DNA of 64,000 bases from Microbacterium sp. 1.5R (lineage in GTDB: Bacteria > Actinomycetota > Actinomycetes > Actinomycetales > Microbacteriaceae). Positions 45,175 to 54,216 of the stretch are shown piece after piece (positions within the stretch are counted from its first letter, which is position 1; every line of letters begins with the position of its first letter). The translations under genes were made by a program, and so were the position numbers. The notes beneath the pieces are model-generated. The model worked only from the letters and a program-made list of their open reading frames with translations, made no database searches and was not told the origin of the DNA. Where the stretch lies: the NCBI RefSeq assembly GCF_007667425.1, contig NZ_VDRC01000001.1, forward strand, positions 699,281-763,280. The letters are read 5' to 3'.

Positions 45175-46175
45175 GGCCGTACCTCTTCTATACCGAGCCG
45201 ATCGCCATCGAGAGCGAGCACTCCGGCCCGCTCGATCCGTCGCGTCCCATCCGGCGCGCGATGCAGGTGCAGGACGATCCCGAAGGCGCTGACGGCCTGC
45301 CGAGCGAGGGCCGTCGCATCCATACCCGCGAGCGCCCCCAGTGCCTCCAGCCTGGCCGGCACATCGGCGAGTCCACTGGCGTGCAGGGTTCCGGCGCCTC
45401 CGTCGTGCCCGGTGTTCAAGGCGCTCAGGAGCTCCCGCACCTCCTCACCGCGGCACTCCCCCACGATCAGTCGATCCGGGCGCATCCGCAACGACTCCCG
45501 CACGAGTCGTGCGAGGCTGATCCCGCCGGCGCCCTCCAGATTCGACTGCCGCGCCTCGAGGGCGACATGGTGCGGATGACGCGGCCAGAACTCGGCGACG
45601 TCCTCGATCGTGACGATCCTCTCGCCCTCAGGCACTGCGGTCAGCAGCGCCGACAGCAGTGTCGTCTTACCCGTGCCAGTGCCCCCGGATATGAGGATGT
45701 TGGTGCGGGTGCGTACGAGATCCAGAAGCCAGCGCCGCTGCCGGTCGTCGATCGACCCCAGCGCTGCGAGAGCATCGAGGTCGGCGACGCGCACGCGCGG
45801 CACGCGGATGGAGAGGGCGGTGCCGGAAGCGGACACAGGGGGGAGGACCGCATGGACGCGTATCCCCGAGGCCAGCCGTACGTCGACGCAGGGAGCCTGG
45901 TCGTCGAGGTGGCGTCCTCCGAGTCCGACGAGGGAGACGGCGAGGTCGCGCACCTCGCGCTCCGACGCCCGCCACCGTGCGACCGGTTCGGTGCCGTGAC
46001 CGCGGTCGACGAACAGCCCGGACGAGCCGTTGACGAAGATGTCGGTGACCGCGTCGTCCAGGCAGAACTCCGCGAGCGGCGCGAAGGCCGGATCGAGCGC
46101 GATCTCTGCCGCGGCGTCGAGGCCCCCGTCGACGCGCGCGCCCGCTCGAGGCTCGATGACGAATGCGTGGCTCAT
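45168..46175 (-). CDS. tadA: TadA-family secretion ATPase
   Basis: 335-aa hexameric ATPase that powers assembly of the Flp pilus. Walker A is ISGGTGTGKTTLLSALL, the Asp box IVTIEDVAEF follows, and the Walker B region is MRPDRLIVGECRGEEV. The N-terminal part has VTDIFVNGSSGLFVDRG. The ATG at 46175 follows TACCGT (46187-46182) by 6 bases, a leaderless start, and heads the operon tadA-T2SF-DUF4244-tadE-Rv3654c-like. The septum-site/TadZ-like gene (ssd) that precedes tadA in mycobacteria is absent. Confidence 0.92.
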   Translation of the reverse strand: MSHAFVIEPRAGARVDGGLDAAAEIALDPAFAPLAEFCLDDAVTDIFVNGSSGLFVDRGHGTEPVARWRASEREVRDLAVSLVGLGGRHLDDQAPCVDVRLASGIRVHAVLPPVSASGTALSIRVPRVRVADLDALAALGSIDDRQRRWLLDLVRTRTNILISGGTGTGKTTLLSALLTAVPEGERIVTIEDVAEFWPRHPHHVALEARQSNLEGAGGISLARLVRESLRMRPDRLIVGECRGEEVRELLSALNTGHDGGAGTLHASGLADVPARLEALGALAGMDATALARQAVSAFGIVLHLHRAPDGTRRIERAGVLALDGDRLGIEEVRPW

Positions 46176-46437
46176 GCGTCGACGGTAGGCACCTCGACCT
46201 CCGCACCGGCGTCCGGCCGACCGGGGAACTCGGCGCGTGTGCACAACCCGTTCGACCCCTCGAGGGTGCAGAGGCGGTCGGACCCGAACGGCGCGACCGC
46301 CCTGACTGCAGCCGACCCGATACCGACTTTCGGCAGTATTGAGCGTCACCGGCCGAGACTAGATTCGCCCTCACGCGGTTCGAGCATCGGCTCGGTCGCG
46401 CCCGCACGACCCGCACGCCGCAAAGGAGCGCCTGCCG

Positions 46438-48405
46438 ATGAGCAGTCAGATCGATCACCTTCTCGACGAGACCCGCAAGTTCCCGCCGTCAGAGGAGTTC
46501 GCCGCCCAGTCGATCTCATCGCCCGAGCTGTACGAGCGCGCCGCAGCGGACCGCGAATCGTTCTGGGGCGAGCAGTCCCGTGAGCTGCTGAGCTGGAGCA
46601 CGCCGTTCTCACAGGTGCTTGACTGGTCGACGCCCCCCTTCGCGAAGTGGTTCGACGACGGCGAGCTCAACGTCGCCTACAACTGCCTCGACCGGCACGT
46701 CGAGGCCGGCAACGGCGACCGCGTCGCGCTGCACTGGGAGGGCGAGCCGGGCGATTCCCGCAGCATCACCTACGCCGAGCTCACCGACGAGGTCAGACGA
46801 GTCGCCAACGTGCTCGAGGGCCTCGGAGTCGGCCACGGCGATCGGGTGGCGATCTACCTGCCGATGATCCCCGAGGCGGTGGCGGCGATGCTGGCCGTCG
46901 CTCGGGTCGGCGCGATCCACTCCGTCGTCTTCGGCGGCTTCAGTGCCGACAGCCTGCGGGCCCGCATCGACGACGCAGGTGCCAAGCTGGTCATCACCGC
47001 CGACGGCGGCTACCGCAAGGGACGGGTCTCCGCGCTCAAGCCCGCTGTCGACCAGGCCCTGTCCGACCGCGGCGAGGGCGAGCAGCAGACCGTCGAGCAC
47101 GTCCTGGTCGTCAAGCGCGGCGAGAACGAGGTGGACTGGCAGGACGACCGGGACATCTGGTGGCACGACGCCGTGCCACCGGCATCCGCCGAGCACACCG
47201 CGCGGGCCTTCCCCGCCGAGAACCCCCTGTTCATCCTCTACACCTCGGGCACCACCGGGAAGCCGAAGGGGATCCTGCACACCTCCGGCGGCTACCTCAC
47301 CCAGGCGGCGTACTCGCACAAGTACGTCTTCGACCTGCATCCCGAGACCGACGTCTACTGGTGCACCGCCGACATCGGATGGATCACCGGCCACAGCTAC
47401 GTCACGTACGGCCCGCTCGCGAACGGCGCGACGCAGGTCATCTACGAGGGCACACCGGACTCCCCGCACCCCGGCCGCTGGTGGGAGATCATCGAGAAGT
47501 ACAAGGTCTCGATCTTCTACACCGCGCCGACCGCGATCCGCTCGTTCATGAAGATCGGCCGCAGCGTGCCGCAGAAGTTCGACCTGTCGTCGCTCCGCCT
47601 GCTCGGCTCTGTCGGCGAGCCCATCAACCCCGAGGCGTGGATCTGGTACCGCGACGTGATCGGCGCCGGCACCACCCCGATCGTCGACACGTGGTGGCAG
47701 ACCGAGACCGGCGCGATCATGGTGTCCGCCCTGCCCGGCGTCACCGCGACGAAGCCCGGTTCCGCCCAGGTGCCGCTCCCCGGCATCTCGATCGACGTCG
47801 TGGACGAGTCCGGCACCGACGTGGGCAACGGCAACGGCGGACTGCTCGTCGTCACCGAGCCCTGGCCGAGCATGCTCCGCGGTATCTGGGGCGACCCCGA
47901 GCGGTACAAGGAGACCTACTGGGAGAAGTTCGAGGAGCAGGGCTACTACTTCGCCGGGGACGGCGCGCGACTCGACGACGACGGCGACCTGTGGCTGCTC
48001 GGCCGCGTCGACGATGTCATGAACGTCTCCGGTCACCGACTGTCGACGGCCGAGATCGAGAGCTCGCTCGTCGCCCACGAGGCCACCGCCGAGGCGGCCG
48101 TCGTCGGCGCATCGGACGAGACGACCGGCCAGGCCGTCGTGGCTTTCGTGATCATCAAGGAGAGCTACCTCTCCGAGCACGACCCCGCCGGTCTCGCCCA
48201 GCAGCTGCGTCTGTGGGTCGGCGAGCAGATCGGCGCCATCGCGCGTCCGCGCGACGTCTACATCGTCGGCGAACTGCCGAAGACGCGGTCGGGCAAGATC
48301 ATGCGTCGACTGCTGCGGGACGTGGCGGAGGGCCGAGAGGTCGGCGACACGACGACGCTCGCCGACACGGCGGTGATGAGCATCATCTCCGCACAGGTCA
48401 AGTAG
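46438..48405 (+). CDS. acs: Acetyl-CoA synthetase
   Basis: AMP-forming acetate activation. At 655 aa it has the family length. Core motifs include the P-loop ILYTSGTTGKPKGIL, the acetate-pocket region DIGWITGHSYVTYGP, TWWQTETGAIM, the hinge GRVDDVMNVSGHRL and the C-terminal PKTRSGKIMRRLLRD whose Lys is acetylated by Pat in relatives. AAAGGAG precedes the ATG. It diverges from the Tad operon and ends in a strong terminator. The short C-terminal segment after the Lys motif is normal. Confidence 0.97.
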   Translation: MSSQIDHLLDETRKFPPSEEFAAQSISSPELYERAAADRESFWGEQSRELLSWSTPFSQVLDWSTPPFAKWFDDGELNVAYNCLDRHVEAGNGDRVALHWEGEPGDSRSITYAELTDEVRRVANVLEGLGVGHGDRVAIYLPMIPEAVAAMLAVARVGAIHSVVFGGFSADSLRARIDDAGAKLVITADGGYRKGRVSALKPAVDQALSDRGEGEQQTVEHVLVVKRGENEVDWQDDRDIWWHDAVPPASAEHTARAFPAENPLFILYTSGTTGKPKGILHTSGGYLTQAAYSHKYVFDLHPETDVYWCTADIGWITGHSYVTYGPLANGATQVIYEGTPDSPHPGRWWEIIEKYKVSIFYTAPTAIRSFMKIGRSVPQKFDLSSLRLLGSVGEPINPEAWIWYRDVIGAGTTPIVDTWWQTETGAIMVSALPGVTATKPGSAQVPLPGISIDVVDESGTDVGNGNGGLLVVTEPWPSMLRGIWGDPERYKETYWEKFEEQGYYFAGDGARLDDDGDLWLLGRVDDVMNVSGHRLSTAEIESSLVAHEATAEAAVVGASDETTGQAVVAFVIIKESYLSEHDPAGLAQQLRLWVGEQIGAIARPRDVYIVGELPKTRSGKIMRRLLRDVAEGREVGDTTTLADTAVMSIISAQVK

Positions 48406-48415
48406 CACGGATGCC

Positions 48416-48447
48416 GAACGCCCCCTCCCGACCGGGAGGGGGCGTTC
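48416..48447 (+). terminator. 14-bp hairpin terminator after acs
   Basis: GAACGCCCCCTCCC (48416-48429), loop GACC, and GGGAGGGGGCGTTC (48434-48447), followed by TTCTTCG. It lies between the converging acs and ridA genes. Confidence 0.88.
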
Positions 48448-48466
48448 TTCGTATACGGCAGCGGAC

Positions 48467-48925
48467 TCAGGCGAGGATGAAGGTGACCTCGACCTCGACC
48501 GGGCTGTCGAGCGGGAGCACCGGCACGCCGACGGCGGCGCGGACGTGGCGTCCGGCATCGCCGAAGATCTCCCCGAGCACGACGCTCGCGCCGTTGATGA
48601 CACCGGGCTGACCGGAGAAGTCCGGAGTGGATGCCACGAAGCCGCCGACCCGCAGGACCCCGCCGATCCGGTCGACGCCACCCGCGGCATCCGCAGCGGC
48701 CGCGAGTGCGTTCAGCGCACAGGTGCGGGCGTAGGCGTTCGCATCGTCGGCGGCCACCTCCGCTCCGACCTTCCCGGTGGCGGGCAGGGCGCCCCCGGAG
48801 AAGGGCAGCTGGCCGGAGGTGTAGACGAGGCCGTCGCGGACGACGGCGGGGACGTAGGCGGCAACCGGTGCGGCGACCGCAGGCAGCTCGATGCCGAGCT
48901 CGTCGAGGCGTGCGGAGATGCTCAC
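48467..48925 (-). CDS. RidA family protein
   Basis: 152-aa RidA/YjgF/Rid protein; relatives deaminate reactive enamine or imine intermediates. It matches the Rid subgroup with a longer N-terminus: RDGLVYTSGQLPFSGG, NALAAAADAAGG and VLRVGGFVASTPDFSGQP. The C-terminal motif region LPLDSPVEVEVTFIL replaces the catalytic Arg-containing segment of true RidA (which carries R and E near IExxxxA), so deaminase activity is doubtful. GTG 48925 overlaps the DUF4177 stop (GTGA). Confidence 0.9.
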   Translation of the reverse strand: MSISARLDELGIELPAVAAPVAAYVPAVVRDGLVYTSGQLPFSGGALPATGKVGAEVAADDANAYARTCALNALAAAADAAGGVDRIGGVLRVGGFVASTPDFSGQPGVINGASVVLGEIFGDAGRHVRAAVGVPVLPLDSPVEVEVTFILA

Positions 48926-49146
48926 GCGGCGCCTCCCTCGAACTGACGCGACGCCTGTTCGGCGGCAGCGAGACCCGCATTGCCCGCGGCATCCGAGGTG
49001 ACCGGTCGCTTGAAGTAGGCGACGAGTCCGCCTTCCGGTCCCTGCACGACCTGGACGAGCTCCCAGCCCTGCTTGCCCCAGTTGTTGAGGATCGCGGCCG
49101 TGTTGTGGATCAGCAGCGGCGTGGTGAGGTACTCCCACGTGGTCAT
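48922..49146 (-). CDS. DUF4177 small protein
   Basis: 74-aa protein MTTWEYLTTPLLIHNTAAI with the DUF4177 core WEY...NNWGKQGWELVQVVQ and a C-terminal Ala-rich helix. AGGAGAGCC lies before the ATG. It is co-translated with the RidA-like gene and diverges from the PBP gene. Its function is unknown; this pairing of ridA and DUF4177 next to a class A PBP recurs in Actinobacteria as I recall. Confidence 0.88.
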   Translation of the reverse strand: MTTWEYLTTPLLIHNTAAILNNWGKQGWELVQVVQGPEGGLVAYFKRPVTSDAAGNAGLAAAEQASRQFEGGAA

Positions 49147-49223
49147 GGCTCTCCTGTCTGGCGGCACCCGGTGCCCGGATGCGTCGAAGGTGGTTTTTCA
49201 GGGAACTCCCCTACGATCAGCGT

Positions 49224-51809
49224 ATGCCTCAAAAGAATCGCACGGTGAAGGGTGCGCTCGGCGGAGTCCTCGGACTCGTCGGCCTGAGCGCGGTCGCCGG
49301 CCTCCTCGTCACGGCCAGCGTCACGCCCGTTCTCGCCATGACGGGTATCGCCGGTTCGCAGGCCCTCACGATCTTCGAAGACCTGCCCGAGAACCTCCAG
49401 GTCGACGCCCCCATGCAGCAGTCGACGATCTACGCGACGGGCCTCGACGGTGCCCCGGTCGCGCTGGCCTCGTTCTACGAGCAGAAGCGCATCCCCGTCG
49501 CCTACGACCAGATCGCGCCGGTGATGTACGACGCCATCCTGTCGAGCGAGGACAAGAACTTCTACACCCACGGCGGCATCAACCTCGGTGCGACCGTGAA
49601 GGCCGCCGTCGGGAATCTCGCGCGCACGACGGACCGAGGCGCGTCGACCATCACCCAGCAGTACGTGAAGAACGTGCAGGTGCAGGAGTGCGAGCAGAAC
49701 GTCGACCCTGCGGCCGACGACTACTCCACGCAGATCGAGCAGTGCTTCCTCGACGCCGCCGTCGCCAAGGGCAGCGAGGGCATCGAGCGCAAGCTGCAGG
49801 AGATGCGCTACGCGCTGAAGATCGAGAAGGACTACTCGAAGAACGAGATCCTGCTCGGCTACCTCAACATCGCCAACTTCGGCGGAACGATCTACGGCAT
49901 CGAGGCAGCAGCGAACCGCTACTTCTCGACCAGCGCCGCGAACCTCAGCCTCGCGCAGGCCGCCACCATCGCCGGCATGGTCCAGGAGCCGAACCGGTTC
50001 CGGATCGACCGACCGGGCGGGATCTGGACGGACGACGACGGCGTGGCCCACAACGGCGACGCCGACGGCTATCAGGACACGAAGGACCGTCGCGACTACG
50101 TGCTCGACCGCATGCTGGCCGACAAGAAGATCACGCAGGCAGCGCACGACGAAGCAGTCGCCACGCCGGTCACTCCGGTGCTCAGCGAGCCCCAGCAGGG
50201 ATGCGCGGCAGCGGGCGACAACGCGTACTTCTGCCAGTACGTCAAGGCCGTCATCGAGAACGACGAGGCCTTCGGCGCCACCGAGGAGGAGCGTCGGATC
50301 AACCTGCGCCGCGGCGGCATGGAGATCTACACGTCGCTGGACCTGCGTGTGCAGCAGACCGCGATCGACGCTGTGAAGGCGCAGGTCCCCCAGGCGATGC
50401 CCGGCATCCTGGTCGGCGGAACCGGCGTCTCGGTCGAGGCGGCCACCGGACGAGTACTCGCGATGGCGCAGAACACGGTGTTCAACGAGACGACCGAAGC
50501 GAACCTGGCTGCGGGAGAGACCTCGCAGGTCTTCGCCGCCGACAAGGCGCACGGCGGCTCGACCTACGGCTTCGAGACCGGGTCGACGTACAAGCTCTTC
50601 ACCCTGCTGAGCTGGTTGGAATCCGGGCACTCGGTCAACCAGGTGCTCGACGGGCGACTGAAGACCTTCAGCCCGTTCACCCAGTGCGGTGATCGGATAA
50701 CGAACACCTCCAAGATCAACAACTTCGGCAACTCCGGCGGCTCCGTGGGCAACGTGCGGCAGTTCACCGCGCAGTCGCTCAACACCGGGTTCCTCGCCAT
50801 GGCGCAGCAGCTCGATCTGTGCGACATCAACAAGGTCGCCAAGAAGCTCGGCGTGCACTACGGAAACGGCGACGACATCACGGTCGGTGGGACCAACGCG
50901 AACACCGCAGCCAACGACCCGTTCCCGACGGTGCTGGGCTCGAAGAGCGTCGCGCCGCTGCAGATGGCCGGCGCCTATGCCACGGTCGCGAACAACGGCA
51001 TCTACTGCGAGCCGCGCGTCATCGACCGGGTCGTGGCCGAGGACGGTTCCGAGATGACCCCGCCGGCACAGAAGTGCTCGCAGCAGCTCACTCCGGAGGT
51101 CGCGGCGACCGCGGCGTACGCGCTGCGGGGCGTCATGGAGGGCAACGGCACCGGACGCCGCGCCAACCCGAACGACGGCACGCAGCTGATCGGCAAGACG
51201 GGTACCGCCGAGAAGGAGCACACGATGCTCGTCGAGTCGAGCACGCGAGTCACGACCGCCGTCTGGGTGGGCAACATCGACGGCCGGATGCCGCTGAACA
51301 ACTTCAGCGCCAACGGAGTCCGTCTGGGCGACATCCGGTACGGCTTGGCGCGCGAGATCCAGCGGGCAGCGGACGAGGTCTACCCCGCCGAGGCCTTCCC
51401 GCGGCCGGACGACCGTCTCAGCCGGCAGATCCTCGCGGACGTCCCCGACGTGGTCGGCATGACGGTGGACGCGGCGACGCAGGCGCTGGAGGCCAAGAAC
51501 TTCCAGGTGGCCGTCGGCCCGGCCGTCGACGGCCCCGCGGGTGACGTCGTCGTGGCGCAGGACCCGTCTGGACAGGCTCCGACCGGCGGCACGATCACGA
51601 TCTCGCCGAGCAACGGGCAGGGCGCCACGGTGCCTGACATCACCGGGCAGTCGAAGACAGAGGCGGGACGGGCGCTGTTGGCCGCCGGTTTCTCGTCGGT
51701 GTCCTTCGACGGCTCCTGCAACCCGAACGGCGCCAAGGTCGCCTCCACCGACCCGGCCGCGAACACCGCGACCAACAAGTCCGCATCGATCACGGTCACC
51801 TGCCAGTGA
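49224..51809 (+). CDS. Class A penicillin-binding protein with PASTA domains
   Basis: Bifunctional peptidoglycan synthase, 861 aa. One N-terminal transmembrane helix is followed by a GT51 transglycosylase domain with catalytic Glu in ILSSEDKNFYTHGG and GASTITQQYVKN. The transpeptidase domain has SxxK in ETGSTYKLFTLL, SxN in QSLNTGFLA and KTG in LIGKTGTAEKEHT. Two PASTA repeats follow from about residue 748 (DVPDVVGMTVDAATQAL and VPDITGQSKTEAGRAL). The second holds a Cys pair. The ATG at 49224 follows TACGAT (49212-49217) by 6 bases, a leaderless start. It overlaps the metallophosphoesterase gene. Confidence 0.95.
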   Translation: MPQKNRTVKGALGGVLGLVGLSAVAGLLVTASVTPVLAMTGIAGSQALTIFEDLPENLQVDAPMQQSTIYATGLDGAPVALASFYEQKRIPVAYDQIAPVMYDAILSSEDKNFYTHGGINLGATVKAAVGNLARTTDRGASTITQQYVKNVQVQECEQNVDPAADDYSTQIEQCFLDAAVAKGSEGIERKLQEMRYALKIEKDYSKNEILLGYLNIANFGGTIYGIEAAANRYFSTSAANLSLAQAATIAGMVQEPNRFRIDRPGGIWTDDDGVAHNGDADGYQDTKDRRDYVLDRMLADKKITQAAHDEAVATPVTPVLSEPQQGCAAAGDNAYFCQYVKAVIENDEAFGATEEERRINLRRGGMEIYTSLDLRVQQTAIDAVKAQVPQAMPGILVGGTGVSVEAATGRVLAMAQNTVFNETTEANLAAGETSQVFAADKAHGGSTYGFETGSTYKLFTLLSWLESGHSVNQVLDGRLKTFSPFTQCGDRITNTSKINNFGNSGGSVGNVRQFTAQSLNTGFLAMAQQLDLCDINKVAKKLGVHYGNGDDITVGGTNANTAANDPFPTVLGSKSVAPLQMAGAYATVANNGIYCEPRVIDRVVAEDGSEMTPPAQKCSQQLTPEVAATAAYALRGVMEGNGTGRRANPNDGTQLIGKTGTAEKEHTMLVESSTRVTTAVWVGNIDGRMPLNNFSANGVRLGDIRYGLAREIQRAADEVYPAEAFPRPDDRLSRQILADVPDVVGMTVDAATQALEAKNFQVAVGPAVDGPAGDVVVAQDPSGQAPTGGTITISPSNGQGATVPDITGQSKTEAGRALLAAGFSSVSFDGSCNPNGAKVASTDPAANTATNKSASITVTCQ

Positions 51810-52744
51810 CGCACCGCTCATCGGCTCATCCGGCCCTCATCGCGCTCGGCGCGGTGGGGGCCGCCGGCGCCGCGGCGGCGGTGTGGGGCTTCGGCATCGA
51901 GCGCTATCTGTTCACGGTGCGAGAGGTGTCGGCCGCCGCCCTGCCCGCGGGCTCCGCTCCGATCCGGGTGCTCCACATCTCCGACGTGCACATGGCGCCC
52001 TGGCAGCACCGCAAGCAGGACTGGCTCGCATCTCTCGCCCAGCTGGAGCCCGACCTTGTCGTCAACACCGGCGACAACCTGGGCCACCGCGACGGGCTCT
52101 CCGGCATCCGTCGTGCATTCGATCCGCTCGCCGGCATCCCCGGTGTCTTCGTGCACGGCTCGAACGATGTGATCGCGCCCTCGCCGCGGAATCCGTTCCT
52201 CTACTTCATGGGTCCCTCCCGCAGGAGCAACGCCCCGGTCCCGCTTCTCGACACCGGGGCGATGGACAGCTACTTCACCGATGAGCTCGGCTGGGCGGGT
52301 CTGAACAACGCCGCCGTGCGGATGCGCGTCGCCGGGAGGGACATCGATCTCTTCGGAACCGACGATGCCCACCAGGAGTGGGACGATCTCGAATCCCTCC
52401 CGGACGCCATGTCCGGTCTCGGCACCCGCCCCGCGGGCACACCGGTCCTCGGGGTCACCCACGCGCCGTACCAGCGGGTCTTGAACTCCTTCGTCGACCT
52501 CGGGGCGGACGCCATCTTCGGCGGGCACACGCACGGGGGCCAGGTCTGCCTCCCCGGCTACGGCGCCCTCGTCGCGAATTGCGACATCCCACTGAAGCAG
52601 GCCAAGGGGCTCAGCGAATGGACGGCGGACGGACGCACCGTGCCGCTGAACGTCAGTGCGGGATGCGGTCACTCGATCTACGCGCCCGTGCGGTTCGCCT
52701 GCCGCCCAGAGGCCACCCTGCTGACCCTAACGGCACGCGGGTGA
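51806..52744 (+). CDS. Membrane-associated metallophosphoesterase
   Basis: 312-aa protein with an N-terminal signal/anchor helix (about 8-30) and a calcineurin-type phosphoesterase domain. Metal-binding motifs are [24 protein letters not shown] in place of GNHD (the catalytic His after GN is absent), VTHAPYQRV and [10 protein letters not shown]. It resembles YkuE/YaeI-type enzymes. The GTG at 51806 overlaps the PBP stop (GTGA), and the PBP-metallophosphoesterase pair is common in Actinobacteria. Confidence 0.92.
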   Translation: MTHRSSAHPALIALGAVGAAGAAAAVWGFGIERYLFTVREVSAAALPAGSAPIRVLHISDVHMAPWQHRKQDWLASLAQLEPDLVVNTGDNLGHRDGLSGIRRAFDPLAGIPGVFVHGSNDVIAPSPRNPFLYFMGPSRRSNAPVPLLDTGAMDSYFTDELGWAGLNNAAVRMRVAGRDIDLFGTDDAHQEWDDLESLPDAMSGLGTRPAGTPVLGVTHAPYQRVLNSFVDLGADAIFGGHTHGGQVCLPGYGALVANCDIPLKQAKGLSEWTADGRTVPLNVSAGCGHSIYAPVRFACRPEATLLTLTARG

Positions 52745-52797
52745 GCGTCGGATTCGGCGCTGCGACCATTTCCCTGTAGACTCGGAGGGTTGCAAAA

Positions 52798-52875
<78 letters not shown>

Positions 52876-52883
52876 TGACACCG

Positions 52884-52909
52884 GAAGGCCGCCCTCAGGG
52901 GCGGCCTTC
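52884..52909 (+). terminator. 11-bp hairpin after tRNA-Pro
   Basis: GAAGGCCGCCC (52884-52894), loop TCAG, and GGGCGGCCTTC (52899-52909), followed by TCTGTAT. It ends the tRNA transcript 10 bases after the CCA end. Confidence 0.85.
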
Positions 52910-52942
52910 TCTGTATCGGGATGCACGACGAAAGGGGACCGC

Positions 52943-53416
52943 GTGGATGCACTGCTGCCTGCTCCCCAGCGCTCGACCCGCGGCGTCGCGGTGCTTCTCG
53001 GCATCCCCTTCGTGGCCGGTCTGGCATTGCTGACGCTCACGCCGTCCCGTGTCGAGGAGAAGATGCCCGCCCTTCTCGACCTGGTCCTCTCGACAGCCCA
53101 TCGTCTCGGGTGGGAGTGGCTCGACTTCACCCGCCTCGAGATCATCGCCAACGTGCTCGTCTTCGTACCGATCGGCGTGTTCGCGTTCCTCCTCGTGCCG
53201 CGCCGCGTCTGGCCACTGGCGGTCGTGCTCGGCCCCGCCCTCTCGATCGCCATCGAGGTCTCGCAGCATCTCGCCCTCCCCCAGCGCGCCGCCACCGTCA
53301 ACGATGTGATCGCGAACTCCGCCGGAGCGCTGATCGGCGTGTCCCTCGCGATCGTCGGCACCCTTCTCTTCGCGCCGCGCGCGACCCGCCCTCGTCGTAC
53401 TCTGGAGGCATCATGA
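52943..53416 (+). CDS. VanZ-like membrane protein
   Basis: 157-aa protein with four hydrophobic segments. VanZ-family marks are the DFTRLEIIANVLVFVPIGVF segment with the conserved Asn and Pro, and IEVSQHLALPQRAATVNDVIANSAGALIG. The GTG at 52943 follows GAAAGGGG. Its function is uncertain; VanZ relatives affect teicoplanin resistance. The stop overlaps the HAD gene as ATGA. Confidence 0.85.
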   Translation: MDALLPAPQRSTRGVAVLLGIPFVAGLALLTLTPSRVEEKMPALLDLVLSTAHRLGWEWLDFTRLEIIANVLVFVPIGVFAFLLVPRRVWPLAVVLGPALSIAIEVSQHLALPQRAATVNDVIANSAGALIGVSLAIVGTLLFAPRATRPRRTLEAS

Positions 53417-54168
53417 CCACACCCGCACTCGTCGCGTTCGACCTCGACGACACCCTCGCACCGTCGAAGGGACTGATCGACGACCGGATCGCCGGGCTCC
53501 TCACCGCCCTGCTGCGCCGCGGAGACGTCGCGATCATCTCGGGGGGCAACGAGCAGCAGTTCCGCACACAGGTCGTCGCGCAGCTCGCGGCGGTCGATGC
53601 GGAGACACTGTCACGCCTGCACCTGCTGCCGACATGCGGGACGCGCTACCTGCGTCACGACGGTGTGGACTTCGCGACGGTCTACGCGCACGATCTCAGC
53701 CCCGAGGAGAAGGACGCCGCACTGACCGCGTTGCGCGAGGAGGCGGAGCGTCTGGGCCTGTGGGAGTCGGAGCCATGGGGCGACATCCTCGAGGACCGCG
53801 GCTCGCAGATCACGTTCTCCGCGCTCGGGCAGAAGGCTCCGGGCGACGCCAAGCACGAGTGGGACCCCGACGGAGCGAAGAGGGCGGCTCTGCGGGATGC
53901 CGTCGCCCCGCGCCTTCCCGGGCTTGAAGTCCGCTCCGGCGGGTCGACGTCGATCGACATCACCCGCGCCGGCATCGACAAGGCCTACGGGATGCAGCGC
54001 CTCTCCGACCTGACCGGGATCCCGCTCGCGTCCATGCTCTTCTACGGCGACCGGCTCGACGAGGGCGGCAACGACTTCCCCGTGCTCGCTCTCGGCGTGC
54101 CGTCGATCGCCGTCGACGGCTGGGAAGACACCGCCGACAAGCTCGACGAACTGCTCATCTCGCTCTGA
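53413..54168 (+). CDS. HAD-superfamily hydrolase, IIB type (phosphomannomutase-like)
   Basis: 251-aa HAD phosphatase. Motif I is FDLDDTLAPS with both Asp, motif II is Ser in IISGGNEQQF, and motif IV FYGDRLDEGGNDFP carries the acidic residues; Lys lies in GIDKAYGMQRL. The cap domain belongs to the Cof/eukaryotic PMM-like group, so a sugar phosphate is the likely substrate. It is co-translated with VanZ and converges with lldD. Confidence 0.9.
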   Translation: MTTPALVAFDLDDTLAPSKGLIDDRIAGLLTALLRRGDVAIISGGNEQQFRTQVVAQLAAVDAETLSRLHLLPTCGTRYLRHDGVDFATVYAHDLSPEEKDAALTALREEAERLGLWESEPWGDILEDRGSQITFSALGQKAPGDAKHEWDPDGAKRAALRDAVAPRLPGLEVRSGGSTSIDITRAGIDKAYGMQRLSDLTGIPLASMLFYGDRLDEGGNDFPVLALGVPSIAVDGWEDTADKLDELLISL

Positions 54169-54216
54169 CCCGGCCGCGAGCCCGACGCACGGTCGGGCCA
54201 GCGGCCGGAACGCAGC

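Noticed and set aside
49143..51821. Open frame of about 890 codons antisense to the PBP gene
   Set aside because: Composition is typical of antisense to a GC3-rich gene, and no domain or ribosome site is seen. The PBP on the plus strand has complete catalytic motifs.
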